Of a stretch of 64,000 bases of DNA, positions 18,841 to 27,677 are shown one piece after another. The position numbers and the translations under genes were made by a program. The DNA lies in assembly GCF_006088715.1 (NCBI RefSeq), contig NZ_CP030771.1:6653501-6717500 (forward strand). The letters run 5' to 3'. The notes under the pieces are model-generated. The model was not told the DNA's origin, searched no databases, and worked only from the letters and a program-made list of their open reading frames with translations. The first letter of the stretch is position 1. Each line of letters starts with the position of its first letter. The DNA comes from Streptomyces sp. YIM 121038. GTDB lineage: Bacteria > Actinomycetota > Actinomycetes > Streptomycetales > Streptomycetaceae.

Positions 18841-19764
18841 ATGGCCGGACACGACCTCGCCCCGCACGAGCTGCGGATCATCGTGGCCGTCGAGGACGCC
18901 CGCAGCTTCTCCGGGGCCGCCGCGGCCCTCGGTCTGACCCAGTCGGCCGTCTCGCACTCGGTGCGCGGCACGGAGCAGAAGATCGGCGCCCTGCTCTTCG
19001 AGCGCGGCCGCGGGGGCGCCGCGCCCACCCCGGCGGGCGAGCGCGCCGTCGCCCACGCCCGGCGCGTGCTGCGGCTCCTGGAGACCCTCGCGGCCGAGGC
19101 GCGCGGCGCCGCCGCCGGAGGCCGGGACACCCTCACCGGGCCGCTGCGCGTCGCCGCGTTCCGCAGCGCCGCCCTGCATCTGCTCCCGGCCGCGCTCGCG
19201 GGCCTGCGCGCCCGCCACCCCGGCGTCGAGCCCGAGGTCCGCGTCGTGCGGGAGCTGGGGCGCGGCACCGCGGGCGAGGTCGCCGACGGCCGCGCCGACC
19301 TCGGCATCGCCACCCTCGGCACGACCTCGCCGGTGCCGCCGGGGCTCGTCGGCGACGTGCTCGTGGAGGAGCCCTACGCGTTCGTGCACCCGGCCGGGCA
19401 TCCGGACCCGCGCTCGCTGCCGCTCGTGGACTGGGCGGAGAACTGCACCTCGTACACCCGCGACTGGTGGGCGCGGCAGGACTGGCTGCCGCGGGCCACC
19501 ACGCGGACCGAGGACGACGGCGCGGTCCTCGCGCTGGTGAGCGCCGGGCACGCCATGGCGGTCATGCCCGCCCTGTCGCTGACGGGAGCGCCGCCGAGCG
19601 TGACGGTCACCGGCCTCGGGCCGGGGCGGCCGACCCGCTCCGTGGGCTACGTCACCACGCCCGAACTGGCCGCGACGCACGTGGTCAGAGCGCTGATCCG
19701 GGAGCTGAGAGCGGTCGCGGCGGAGGCGGCCGTCTCAAATAGTAGGAAGCCCGAGTATTTGTAG
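18841..19764 (+). CDS. LysR-family transcriptional regulator
   Basis: A 307-residue LysR-type regulator. The winged helix-turn-helix is at residues about 5-65 (LRIIVAVEDARSFSGAAAAL, then LTQSAVSHSVRGTEQKIGA), with a linker helix and periplasmic-binding-like effector domain after it. ATG 18841 (MAGHDLAPHELRI) is preferred; an upstream in-frame ATG at 18790 gives an unlikely N-terminus. It is divergent from the MDR oxidoreductase, the common LysR-target layout. The inducer is unknown. Confidence 0.87.
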   Translation: MAGHDLAPHELRIIVAVEDARSFSGAAAALGLTQSAVSHSVRGTEQKIGALLFERGRGGAAPTPAGERAVAHARRVLRLLETLAAEARGAAAGGRDTLTGPLRVAAFRSAALHLLPAALAGLRARHPGVEPEVRVVRELGRGTAGEVADGRADLGIATLGTTSPVPPGLVGDVLVEEPYAFVHPAGHPDPRSLPLVDWAENCTSYTRDWWARQDWLPRATTRTEDDGAVLALVSAGHAMAVMPALSLTGAPPSVTVTGLGPGRPTRSVGYVTTPELAATHVVRALIRELRAVAAEAAVSNSRKPEYL

Positions 19765-19950
19765 AGACAGAAAGCGGAAGCTGTCTTAGCTTTGTAGGAG
19801 CCGAACGTCTCGCTCGATCAAGCGAACGGCGGATGTGAGCCCGGCCCCGCGCAGGCGAACCCTGCGGCCCCGCTCCCCGCCCTTTCCGGCGTCTCGTAAC
19901 CCTGCGCATCCCCGTTCCCCGGATGCCTGGACCGAAGGAGTCGAACACCC

Positions 19951-20079
19951 ATGGCCGAGACGACCGTCCGACGAGTCCGCCGCAGCCTCCGCGCCAGCGA
20001 CGCCGAGCGCAAGAACGCCGCCGCCGCCCTCCAGCGGGCCCTCGACCGCAGGGACAACGGCGGCGCCACGGGGCACTGA
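19951..20079 (+). CDS. 42-residue basic small protein
   Basis: A short reading frame from ATG 19951 to TGA 20079. A Shine-Dalgarno GAAGGAG lies about ten bases upstream. The product is basic and helix-prone (VRRVRRSLRASDAERKNA, then AAALQRALDRRDNGGATGH). I recall similar tiny proteins in other streptomycetes but assign no function. It lies after a 186-bp gap from the LysR stop, and its 3' end is 8 bp from the end of the convergent phosphoesterase, so little space is left for non-coding sequence. Confidence 0.6.
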   Translation: MAETTVRRVRRSLRASDAERKNAAAALQRALDRRDNGGATGH

Positions 20080-20087
20080 GCCCCGCG

Positions 20088-21671
20088 CTACCTCCCGCGC
20101 TCGATCTCGAAGTGGTCGACGCGCTCGCCGCTCTCGGCGAGCGCGGAGACCGTCAGCCTCGGCCGCGCCCCGGCCGTCACCTCCACCGCGAGGAACGAGA
20201 AGCCGGTGTAGCGCACGCGCGACCACTCGACCGTGTCGGGGTCGGGCAGGCGCCGCTTGGTCCAGTGGAAGGTGCGGACCGACTCCCGGTCCCGCACCCG
20301 GCCCTCGTAGCTGTCCCGCACCCCGGCGGGGAAGCTGTAGAGGTCCTTGCCCGCGCCGCCCGCGGTGACGTACACGATGCCGTCGCGCGTCGGATCCGTC
20401 GACGCGCCGACGGGCACGGGCCTGCCGACCTCGCCGCCCTTGATCGCGTCGGTCCGCTCGTACACGTGGTTGTGGCCGTTGACGACCAGGTCCACCTGGT
20501 GCTTGGCGAACAGCGGCAGCCAGGCGTCGCGCACCCCGCCGTCGGAGCCGTGCGTGGCCGTCGAGTACGCGCAGTGGTGGAAGAAGACGACGACGAAGTC
20601 GACGTCGGCGTGCGCGCGCAGCTCGCCCAGGCGCCGGTCGAGCCACGCGGTCTGCTTGCCGTCCGAGTAGCCCTTGTTGGCGGGTATCTCGTACGACACG
20701 TCGTTGGCGTCGAGCGCCACCACGCCGACGTTGCCGTAGCGGAACGAGTAGACGCCGGGCGCGCCCTCGGGGTCGAAGCCGTTGTCGGGCAGCGACCAGC
20801 GGGCCGACTGGCCGCCGTAGCCGTTCGGCGAGTACCAGGCCTCCATGTCGTGGTTGCCGGTCGTCACCATCCACGGCACGGACTTCGCCACCGACTCCGT
20901 CTGCGCGAGGAAGGCGTCCCAGACGCGGGCGTCGTAGGTGTCCGTGTCCTTGCCGTGGCCGGTGGTGTCCGCGTAGCAGATGTCCCCCGCGTGCAGATGG
21001 AACGAAGGGTTCTGCCCCAGGATCAACTGGTCGTTGGCCAGGGCGTGATAGCTCACCCCCTGGTCGCCGAAGGCAGTGAAGACGAAGCCCTCCGGCCGCG
21101 CCGGGGCGGTGCGGAACGTGCCGATGGTGCCCGCGCGCGAGGGCGCGGCCGGGTCGAAGCCGTCGTGGCCGACGCCGTAGTAGTACGTGGTGCCGGGCGT
21201 GAGGCGGTCGAGCGCCGCGTGCAGGTAGTACTGCTCGACCGCGGGCAGCTTCTTCGACAGCGAGGGCGTGCGCAGGTCCCGCACCTCCGCGGGGATCTTC
21301 CGGCCGAGCTCCCAGGGCCGCAGGCCCACGCGCACGTACGGGTTCCCGACGGCGAACGGCACCTGCCAGGAGATCCGCATCTGCGTGCTCGGCTCGGCCC
21401 CGAAGGCCAGATGGCGGCCGAAGGGCGCGACGTGCCCGCCGTCCACCCGCACCGGCGCGGGCGGCGCCGCGGGCGGCCGCGCCGGGCGCCCCGCGTACGC
21501 GCTGCCCGAACTGCCCGCGAGCAGGCCGAGGCCGCCCGCGGTGCCCGCGGTCGCGAAGGAGCCGGCGAGCACCTTGCGCCGGGAGAGCTTTCCGCGCAGG
21601 TACGCGTGCTGCTCGGCCATGCTCAGCCGCCGCGCGAGCGGCTCGGGAATGCCGACGTTGGGGGTGTCCAT
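20088..21671 (-). CDS. Tat-exported metallophosphoesterase (purple acid phosphatase-like)
   Basis: A 527-residue secreted phosphoesterase. The N-terminus carries a twin-arginine signal (LSRRKVLAGSFATAGTAGG, about residues 30-50). A fibronectin-like N-domain (about 75-190) precedes the catalytic domain, whose metal motifs appear in the right order: FTAFGDQG, HLHAGDICYAD, VTTGNHDMEAW, VVFFHHCAYST and VVNGHNHVYERT. These provide the di-metal ligands of the purple-acid-phosphatase superfamily. Start ATG 21671. It would release phosphate or act on phosphodiesters outside the cell. It is divergent from leuB; no PHO box was identified by eye. Confidence 0.9.
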   Translation of the reverse strand: MDTPNVGIPEPLARRLSMAEQHAYLRGKLSRRKVLAGSFATAGTAGGLGLLAGSSGSAYAGRPARPPAAPPAPVRVDGGHVAPFGRHLAFGAEPSTQMRISWQVPFAVGNPYVRVGLRPWELGRKIPAEVRDLRTPSLSKKLPAVEQYYLHAALDRLTPGTTYYYGVGHDGFDPAAPSRAGTIGTFRTAPARPEGFVFTAFGDQGVSYHALANDQLILGQNPSFHLHAGDICYADTTGHGKDTDTYDARVWDAFLAQTESVAKSVPWMVTTGNHDMEAWYSPNGYGGQSARWSLPDNGFDPEGAPGVYSFRYGNVGVVALDANDVSYEIPANKGYSDGKQTAWLDRRLGELRAHADVDFVVVFFHHCAYSTATHGSDGGVRDAWLPLFAKHQVDLVVNGHNHVYERTDAIKGGEVGRPVPVGASTDPTRDGIVYVTAGGAGKDLYSFPAGVRDSYEGRVRDRESVRTFHWTKRRLPDPDTVEWSRVRYTGFSFLAVEVTAGARPRLTVSALAESGERVDHFEIERGR

Positions 21672-21810
21672 GACCGGGGAACTTCCCAGCGGCGCCCAAC
21701 TCCTGCCCCACGCGCGGGTGAAAAGAGCGTGTCCGTGTGGTGGCGTCCGCACACAGGGGCCCGGGCTGTCCACATCCCGGACGGGCCGTGTCATTGGATG
21801 GGACGAACGG

Positions 21811-21816
21811 TAGGGT
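21811..21816 (+). promoter_or_regulatory. Probable leuB -10 box (leaderless mRNA)
   Basis: TAGGGT ends six bases before the leuB ATG, and a TGTCAT-like -35 lies about 17 bp upstream (21790-21795). Transcription would start at or next to the A of ATG. No Shine-Dalgarno sequence is present. Confidence 0.55.
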
Positions 21817-21822
21817 GCCGAC

Positions 21823-22863
21823 ATGTCTCGCAGCATCAATCTCGCAGTGATCCCCGGAGATGGGATCGGCCAGGAAGTCGTGGCCCAGGGGCTCAAGGTC
21901 CTCAACGCCGTCCTCCCGCAGGATGTGAAGCTGGAGACCAAGGAGTACGACTTCGGCGCACGGCGCTACCACGCCACCGGGGAGACCCTCACCGACGCCG
22001 ACCTCGCGGAGCTGAAGCAGCACGACGCGATCCTGCTCGGCGCCATCGGCGACCCGTCCGTGCCCTCCGGCGTCCTGGAGCGCGGCTTCCTGCTCAAGCT
22101 CCGCTTCGCCTTCGACCACCACGTGAACCTGCGCCCGAGCAAGCTCCTGCCGGGCGTCGCGACCCCGCTCGCCGGGCAGCCCGAGATCGACTTCGTCGTC
22201 GTCCGCGAAGGCACCGAGGGCCCCTACACGGGCAACGGCGGCACCATCCGCCAGGGCACCGAGCACGAGGTCGCCACCGAGGTGTCCGTCAACACGGCCT
22301 TCGGCGTGGAGCGCGTGGTGCGCGACGCCTTCGCCCGCGCCCAGGCCCGCCCGCGCAAGAAGCTGACGCTGGTCCACAAGAACAACGTCCTCGCCTTCGC
22401 GGGGCACCTCTGGACCAACGTCTTCAACGCGGTGGCCGAGGAGTTCCCCGACGTCACCACGGACTACATCCACGTGGACGCGGCGACGATCTACCTCGTC
22501 ACGGACCCGGGCCGCTTCGACGTGATCGTCACCGACAACCTCTTCGGCGACATCATCACCGACCTCGCCGCGGCCGTCTCCGGCGGCATCGGCGTCGCCG
22601 CCTCCGGCAACATCAACCCCGCCCGTACGTTCCCCTCGATGTTCGAGCCGGTGCACGGCTCGGCGCCCGACATCGCGGGCCAGGGCAAGGCCGACCCCAG
22701 CGCCACCGTGCTCTCCGTCGCCCTGCTCCTGCGCCACCTCGGGTACGACACCGAGGCGACCCGCATCGAGGAGGCCGTCTCCGCCGACCTCGGCGCCCGC
22801 GGGACCTCGTCGCGCAGCACCGACGAGATCGGCGACGCGCTCGCCGTACGGGTGGCGGGCTGA
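21823..22863 (+). CDS. leuB: 3-isopropylmalate dehydrogenase
   Basis: NAD+-dependent oxidative decarboxylase of leucine synthesis; in a citramalate pathway the same enzyme can serve isoleucine synthesis. It has 346 residues, the actinobacterial length. Motifs: [15 protein letters not shown] at the start, [20 protein letters not shown], the substrate-binding [14 protein letters not shown], the catalytic Lys in TLVHKNNVL, the metal-binding aspartates in [15 protein letters not shown], and [15 protein letters not shown] for NAD. ATG 21823 is probably translated from a leaderless mRNA. A strong terminator follows, and ilvE lies 279 bp downstream. Confidence 0.97.
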   Translation: MSRSINLAVIPGDGIGQEVVAQGLKVLNAVLPQDVKLETKEYDFGARRYHATGETLTDADLAELKQHDAILLGAIGDPSVPSGVLERGFLLKLRFAFDHHVNLRPSKLLPGVATPLAGQPEIDFVVVREGTEGPYTGNGGTIRQGTEHEVATEVSVNTAFGVERVVRDAFARAQARPRKKLTLVHKNNVLAFAGHLWTNVFNAVAEEFPDVTTDYIHVDAATIYLVTDPGRFDVIVTDNLFGDIITDLAAAVSGGIGVAASGNINPARTFPSMFEPVHGSAPDIAGQGKADPSATVLSVALLLRHLGYDTEATRIEEAVSADLGARGTSSRSTDEIGDALAVRVAG

Positions 22864-22912
22864 TCCGTCGGCAGGGCATCCGCCCGTCCCGAAGCCTCCG
22901 TGAGGCTCCCCC

Positions 22913-22948
22913 GAAGCCGCCGGGTCCCCGTGGACACCCGGCGGCTTC
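22913..22948 (+). terminator. leuB terminator
   Basis: GAAGCCGCCGGGT (22913-22925) pairs perfectly with ACCCGGCGGCTTC (22936-22948), with a 10-nt loop; TCTCG follows. Confidence 0.8.
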
Positions 22949-23003
22949 TCGTAACCGGGCCCGGGTGTCACCATCGGATCCCAGGGGCCGCAGATCCCGC
23001 CGT

Positions 23004-23032
23004 TTCGTCCACGGAACCCCACGAGCGATAAT
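23004..23032 (+). promoter_or_regulatory. Candidate ilvE promoter
   Basis: TTCGTC (23004-23009), a 17-bp spacer and GATAAT (23027-23032) precede ilvE by about 110 bp. The 5' UTR holds a 7-bp stem (CCGTACG 23062-23068 with CGTACGG 23085-23091). Confidence 0.4.
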
Positions 23033-23142
23033 CGGACGTGGGGCCGCGAAGTGGCGCACACCCGTACGACGTGAGCACCACGCGCGTACGGCTTGAGTGA
23101 GCGCGGTCCGTCACACACGAAACCGGTGAAGGACACGCAACC

Positions 23143-24231
23143 ATGACGACGCCCACGATCGAGCTGAAGCCCTCCTCGTCCCCGGCCCAGGCCGCGGAGC
23201 GCGAGGCGGTGCTTGCCAACCCCGGGTTCGGCCGCCACTTCACCGACCACATGGTGACGATCCGCTGGACCGAGGGCCGCGGCTGGCACGACGGCCAGCT
23301 CGTGCCCTACGGCCCGCTCTCGCTCGACCCGGCGACGAACGTCCTGCACTACGCGCAGGAGATCTTCGAGGGCATGAAGGCCTACCGCCAGCCCGACGGC
23401 TCGGTCGCCCTGTTCCGCCCCGAGGCCAACGCCCGCCGCTTCCAGTCCTCCGCGCGCCGCCTCGCCATGCCGGAGCTGCCCGTCGAGACGTTCATCGAGG
23501 CCTGCGACGCCCTCGTGCGCCAGGACATCGACTGGGTGCCGGGCCACGGCGGCGAGGAGTCCCTCTATCTGCGCCCCTTCATGATCGCGACCGAGGTGGG
23601 CCTCGGTGTGAAGCCCGCCAACGAGTACCTCTTCGTGGTCATCGCCTCCCCGGCGGGCGCCTACTTCCCCGGCGGCGTCAAGCCCGTCTCCATCTGGCTC
23701 TCCGAGGACCGCGTGCGCGCCGTCCCCGGCGGCATGGGCGACGCCAAGACCGGCGGCAACTACGCCGCGTCGCTGCTCGCGCAGGCCGAGGCCGCCGAGA
23801 AGGGCTGCGACCAGGTCGCCTACCTCGACGCCGTCGAGCACAAGTGGGTCGAGGAACTGGGCGGCATGAACCTGTACTTCGTGTACGGCGACAAGATCGT
23901 GACCCCGGCGCTCTCCGGCTCCATCCTGGAGGGCATCACCCGCGACTCCCTCCTGAGCGTCGCCCGCGACCTCGGCTACACCTCCGAGGAGGCCCGCGTC
24001 TCCATCGACCAGTGGCAGGCCGACACGGAGAACGGCACGCTCACGGAGGTCTTCGCCTGCGGCACGGCCGCCGTGATCACGCCCGTCGGCACCGTCAAGG
24101 CGCGGCGCGGCGAGTGGACGCAGAGCGAGGGCCGGCCCGGTGAGGTCACCATGAGGCTCCGCGAGGCGCTGCTCGACATCCAGCGCGGCGTGCGCGAGGA
24201 CCAGCACGGCTGGATGCACCGCCTGGGCTGA
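23143..24231 (+). CDS. ilvE: Branched-chain amino acid aminotransferase
   Basis: PLP-dependent fold-type IV transaminase that makes valine, leucine and isoleucine from their 2-oxo acids and glutamate. It has 362 residues, the long ilvE-II form usual in actinobacteria. Visible are [36 protein letters not shown], the PLP lysine region [16 protein letters not shown] followed by [19 protein letters not shown], and the phosphate-binding [18 protein letters not shown] 23143 follows a GAAGGA site. It sits downstream of leuB with its own promoter region, consistent with separate control. Confidence 0.97.
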   Translation: MTTPTIELKPSSSPAQAAEREAVLANPGFGRHFTDHMVTIRWTEGRGWHDGQLVPYGPLSLDPATNVLHYAQEIFEGMKAYRQPDGSVALFRPEANARRFQSSARRLAMPELPVETFIEACDALVRQDIDWVPGHGGEESLYLRPFMIATEVGLGVKPANEYLFVVIASPAGAYFPGGVKPVSIWLSEDRVRAVPGGMGDAKTGGNYAASLLAQAEAAEKGCDQVAYLDAVEHKWVEELGGMNLYFVYGDKIVTPALSGSILEGITRDSLLSVARDLGYTSEEARVSIDQWQADTENGTLTEVFACGTAAVITPVGTVKARRGEWTQSEGRPGEVTMRLREALLDIQRGVREDQHGWMHRLG

Positions 24232-24253
24232 GCCCCTGCCCCACCCGTCCGCC

Positions 24254-24295
24254 CCGAGGGCCGGACCCGGCACCCCCGCCGGGCCCGGCCCTCGG
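24254..24295. terminator. Terminator between ilvE and TetR
   Basis: An 18-bp stem with one mismatch (24254-24271 against 24278-24295, CCGAGGGCCGG...) and a 6-nt loop separates the convergent ilvE and tetR-like genes. Confidence 0.8.
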
Positions 24296-24315
24296 TGCGT
24301 CCGGGCCCGCGCGGC

Positions 24316-24978
24316 CTAGTCCGGCTTGGGGCCCGCGGTGAGCGTCAGGCTCTCGGGCAGGGCCGCGCAGGCGCGGCGGAAGGCGGCGGCGAGACCCGCG
24401 CGACGGGGCGTGCCCGGCTCGGCCGTCCAGGCCTCCAGGCCGCGGTGCCAGGCGGCCACGAGCAGGTCGACGGCCAGGTGCGCGCGCAGCAGGTCCGGGT
24501 CGTGCGCGGCGCCGCCGAGGTCGAAGCGGCGGACGACGACCTCCAGGGCGGCCCGCCCCGTGCGGTCGCAGAAGGCGAGGCCGTGCGCGTCCATCGACGG
24601 GTTGCGGGCGGCGAGGCGGCGGCTGAGCAGTACCCGGTGCGCCCACTCCTCGCCGGGCATCCGGCCGAGGGCGGCGAGCAGCGCGTCACGCAGGAGTTCG
24701 CTCAGGGGACCGCCGTCGGCGTCGGCCCCGTCCAGCTCGTCGAGGAACACCGTCCACAGGTCGTGGAGCGGTGCCGTCGCCACGTCCTCCTTGCTGGTGA
24801 AGGTGCGGAAGAAGGTCCGCTTGGACACCTCGACGGCCTCGCACAGCTCGTCGAGCGTGACGTGGTCGAAGCCGCGCGCCGTGAACAGCTCCAGGGCCGT
24901 GTCGACGAGCGCCTGCCGGGTGCGGAGCTTCTTGCGCTCGCGCAGGGAGAGGGGGGCGTCGGCCCGGGCGGTGTCCAT
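24316..24978 (-). CDS. TetR-family regulator
   Basis: A 220-residue regulator. The helix-turn-helix is at about residues 22-68: ALVDTALELFTARGFDHVTL, then DELCEAVEVSKRTFFRTFTSKEDV. The remaining helical domain would bind a small molecule. Start ATG 24978. It is divergent from a quinone-oxidoreductase-like gene, and a 15-bp perfect palindrome lies in the 99-bp gap, so it probably represses both. Ligand unknown. Confidence 0.9.
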   Translation of the reverse strand: MDTARADAPLSLRERKKLRTRQALVDTALELFTARGFDHVTLDELCEAVEVSKRTFFRTFTSKEDVATAPLHDLWTVFLDELDGADADGGPLSELLRDALLAALGRMPGEEWAHRVLLSRRLAARNPSMDAHGLAFCDRTGRAALEVVVRRFDLGGAAHDPDLLRAHLAVDLLVAAWHRGLEAWTAEPGTPRRAGLAAAFRRACAALPESLTLTAGPKPD

Positions 24979-25020
24979 GACGGGAGTGTAGTCGGGTAGC
25001 CAATGCCCCTTGATGGCTTA

Positions 25021-25035
25021 TGCCACTCAGTGGCA
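25021..25035. promoter_or_regulatory. Candidate TetR operator
   Basis: TGCCACT-C-AGTGGCA is a perfect palindrome midway between the divergent tetR-like and oxidoreductase genes. Confidence 0.6.
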
Positions 25036-25077
25036 CTATGGCCGCGTCGCACTCCCGTACTGGAAAGAGGTGCCCTC

Positions 25078-26010
25078 GTGCGCGCTCTGCTCGTCGACCC
25101 TTCCGCCCCCGCCGGTCTGCGCCTGGGCACCGCCCCCGACCCCGAGCCCGCCGCCCACCAGGCCCTGGTCCGGGTGACCGCGACCTCCCTGAACCACGGC
25201 GAGGTGTCCGAGGTCGTGCCCGGCGCGGAGCCGGGCGCCGTGCCCGGCTGGGACGCGGCCGGGCATGTGGAGCGGGCGGCCGCCGACGGCTCGGGACCCG
25301 CGGCGGGCACCCCGGTGGTGACGGTGGGGGAGGCCGGGGGCTGGGCCGAACTGCGGGCGGTGGACACCGGGTTGCTCGGCGTCGTGCCCGAGGGCGCGGA
25401 CCTCGGCGCCCTCAGTACGGTGCCCGTCGCCGGGGCCAGCGCGCTGCGGGCCCTGCACCGGATCGGGCCCCTGCTCGGGCGGCGCGTCCTGGTCACCGGG
25501 GCGACGGGCGGCGTCGGGCGGTACGCGGTGCAGCTCGCCCGGCAGGGCGGCGCGCACGTCCTGGCCACGACCGGGAACCCGCGGGCGCACGGGGAGCGGC
25601 TGCGGGAGCTCGGCGCGCACGAGGTCCTCGCCGACCCCGCCGACGCCGGACCGGACGTGGACGGGGTGGTGGACCTGGTGGGCGGGCGGCAGCTCGTCGC
25701 CGCGTACGGCACGCTGGCGGCCGGGGGCACGCTGGTGTCCGTGGGGCACGCGGGCGGCGACGGCGAGCACTTCCCGTACGGGGCGCTGTACGGGAACCTC
25801 GGGCGGCACGACCGGGCGGTCGTCAGCTTCTTCCTGCTGGGCGGCGGCGCCCCGCTGGGGCGGGACCTGGCCTGGCTGGCCGGCCGGGTCGCCTCCGGCG
25901 CGCTCGACGCCGGGGTGGCGTGGCGGGGCCCCTGGACCGAGGCGGCCCGGGCGGCGGAGGCCCTGCGCGAGCGGCGCCTGCACGGCAAGGCGGTCCTGGA
26001 CCTGACGTAG
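25078..26010 (+). CDS. Quinone oxidoreductase-like MDR protein
   Basis: A 310-residue zinc-free medium-chain dehydrogenase/reductase of the quinone-reductase group. GTG 25078 (MRALLVDPSAPAGLRLG) has AAAGAGG upstream; the frame is open to 25003 without a ribosome site. The NADPH-binding motif is VLVTGATGGVGRYAVQLAR, followed by VLATTGNPRAHGERLREL. It ends in LRERRLHGKAVLDL, typical of the family. It probably reduces quinones or enones under control of the divergent TetR. It ends 9 bp before the 3' end of the convergent permease. Confidence 0.87.
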   Translation: MRALLVDPSAPAGLRLGTAPDPEPAAHQALVRVTATSLNHGEVSEVVPGAEPGAVPGWDAAGHVERAAADGSGPAAGTPVVTVGEAGGWAELRAVDTGLLGVVPEGADLGALSTVPVAGASALRALHRIGPLLGRRVLVTGATGGVGRYAVQLARQGGAHVLATTGNPRAHGERLRELGAHEVLADPADAGPDVDGVVDLVGGRQLVAAYGTLAAGGTLVSVGHAGGDGEHFPYGALYGNLGRHDRAVVSFFLLGGGAPLGRDLAWLAGRVASGALDAGVAWRGPWTEAARAAEALRERRLHGKAVLDLT

Positions 26011-26019
26011 GCCCGGGTC

Positions 26020-27480
26020 TCAGGTCCGTCCGGCGTTCGAGGGCGGGGCCGCGGGCCGCTCCGCGGGGGTGCGAGGGGGCGGCGTCCCCTCGGCCGGGGA
26101 AGGGGCGGGCCCGGGGCACAGTGCGTAGGCGGCACCCCCCACCACCCCCGAGAGCAGGAAGCTCACGTCGACGCCGCCCGTCAGGGCCAGCAGCGGCCCC
26201 TCGTAGGAGGGCAGGGACACCGAGAGCAGGCCCACCGCCGCGCCGAGCGCCCACGCCGCCGTGGCCCCCGGGTGCCAGCCGCCCCGGAACCAGTAGCTTC
26301 CGCCCCGCGCGCGGCGGTTGAAGACCTGGAGGGCCTCCGGGTCGTACACGCCGCGACAGCGCGCGAAGCCGATGAGCGTGATGACGGCCCAGGGCGTCCC
26401 GACGGCCGTGAGCAGCAGGACGAACGACGTCATCGCGTCCTGCGCGGCCCAGGCGAAGTGCCCGGCGAACACGCACCCCGTGGCGACGGCCGCCACGGCG
26501 CACGTGGCCCGCGCCCGCGACGCCCGCGGCACGATCGCGTCCAGGTCGAGCCCCATCGAGTACAGCATCAGGCCCGCGTTGCCGACGGACCCGGCGGAGG
26601 CGGCGAGCGGCAGCGGGACCAGGTACCAGCCGGGCGCCGCCGCGACCAGCGGCCCGGCGTAGTCGAGTGCCGCCCGCGCCGCGTACGCGGTGAAGGTGCC
26701 GAAGAGCTGCGGGACCAGGAGCCCCGCGACCAGGCCCAGGCAGGTCGCCCGCAGCACCGCCCCCGAGGAGTGCCGGGCGGGGGACACGTACCGGGTGTAG
26801 TCGCCGAGCAGGGTGATGAAGGCGATCGGTCCGGACAGGCCCGCGGCCACCAGGGCGAGGGTCCAGGTCGGCCAGAGGGAGCCGAGCGCGTAGCCGCCCG
26901 CTCCGGGCACCGCGGCCGTGGTGAAGTCGGGCGCGTAGGCCGCGACGCCGAGGGCGAGGAGCGCCGTCATGCCGACGGCGAGCACGCGCGACAGGCGCAG
27001 CAGCACCTGGTAGCCGTACACGGCCCCGCCCACCGTGGCCGCCGCGAGCAGCGCGTAGACGACGGTGTAGGTGAGCCCGCCGGTGGGCAGCCCGCACAGC
27101 CGGTGCAGGGTGCCCACCAGCACGTCGCCGCCGATCCACAGGGTCAGCGCGGTGTAGCCGAGCGAGAGCAGCAGGCCGACCACCGAGCCGACGAGTCGGC
27201 CCCGGACGCCGAACTGGGCGCCGGAGGACGTGGACAGGTTGGTGCCGGTGCGCAGCGAGACCAGGGCGAGGGGCGCGGTCAGGGCGGTGCCGACGAGCGT
27301 GCCCGCGACCACCGCCGTCACGGACTGCCACCAGGTGAGGCCGAACGACACCGGCAGCCAGCCGAAGACGACCACTCCGAGGCAGAGGTTCGAGCCGAGG
27401 AGGATCGTGGCCACGTCCCGGGGGCCGCTGGTGCGCTCCTCCTCGGGGACGGTGTCGACTCCGCGCTGTTCGATCGGCAT
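26020..27480 (-). CDS. NCS1-family nucleobase/allantoin-type permease
   Basis: A 486-residue membrane transporter of the NCS1 family (cytosine, purine, uracil, hydantoin, allantoin symporters), with about 12 hydrophobic segments. ATG 27480 (MPIEQRGVDTVPEEER) follows AGGGGCCC; the frame runs on to 27549 with no good start. Early family features are DVATILLGSNLCLGVVVFGW and SGAQFGVRGR. The last 20 residues are Pro/Arg-rich and read through an inverted copy of the dispersed intergenic element. It is divergent from a urease operon and shares its control region, which hints at import of a nitrogen-rich compound. Confidence 0.87.
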   Translation of the reverse strand: MPIEQRGVDTVPEEERTSGPRDVATILLGSNLCLGVVVFGWLPVSFGLTWWQSVTAVVAGTLVGTALTAPLALVSLRTGTNLSTSSGAQFGVRGRLVGSVVGLLLSLGYTALTLWIGGDVLVGTLHRLCGLPTGGLTYTVVYALLAAATVGGAVYGYQVLLRLSRVLAVGMTALLALGVAAYAPDFTTAAVPGAGGYALGSLWPTWTLALVAAGLSGPIAFITLLGDYTRYVSPARHSSGAVLRATCLGLVAGLLVPQLFGTFTAYAARAALDYAGPLVAAAPGWYLVPLPLAASAGSVGNAGLMLYSMGLDLDAIVPRASRARATCAVAAVATGCVFAGHFAWAAQDAMTSFVLLLTAVGTPWAVITLIGFARCRGVYDPEALQVFNRRARGGSYWFRGGWHPGATAAWALGAAVGLLSVSLPSYEGPLLALTGGVDVSFLLSGVVGGAAYALCPGPAPSPAEGTPPPRTPAERPAAPPSNAGRT

Positions 27481-27536
27481 GAAGGGCCCCTGACGCTGTC
27501 GCTCGACGGAAGAAGGGATGGGCGTGCCGTGCTTTT

Positions 27537-27625
27537 GAGTGGCGTTCAATGTGAGGTATGCCGTAGGGCGAGGTCAATGGGTGGGCCTTCCGCGTTTTCA
27601 AAACTTTGCTTAGAGTGGCGTTCAA
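27537..27625. promoter_or_regulatory. Twin GAGTGGCGTTCAA sites between permease and urease
   Basis: GAGTGGCGTTCAA occurs at 27537-27549 and 27613-27625, exactly 76 bp apart in the same orientation; each has partial dyad symmetry (TTGA or TAGA...TTCAA). The second overlaps a TAGAGT -10 candidate for the urease operon. The first lies just downstream of TTGACC and CACATT on the minus strand, candidate permease promoter elements. One regulator could control both operons. Confidence 0.6.
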
Positions 27626-27677
27626 ATGTGCTCGCGCCCCTGGGGCGCGGGTGCCACCCGGAAGTGAGGTGTGCGGC

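Noticed and set aside
23071..23100. Possible 9-codon leader frame before ilvE (GTG start)
   Set aside because: No ribosome site, no run of Leu/Ile/Val codons and no terminator-like structure after it; only a 7-bp stem overlaps it.
19786..24273. Very long minus-strand frame across leuB and ilvE
   Set aside because: Antisense to two unmistakable biosynthetic genes; no motif, only frame openness from base composition.
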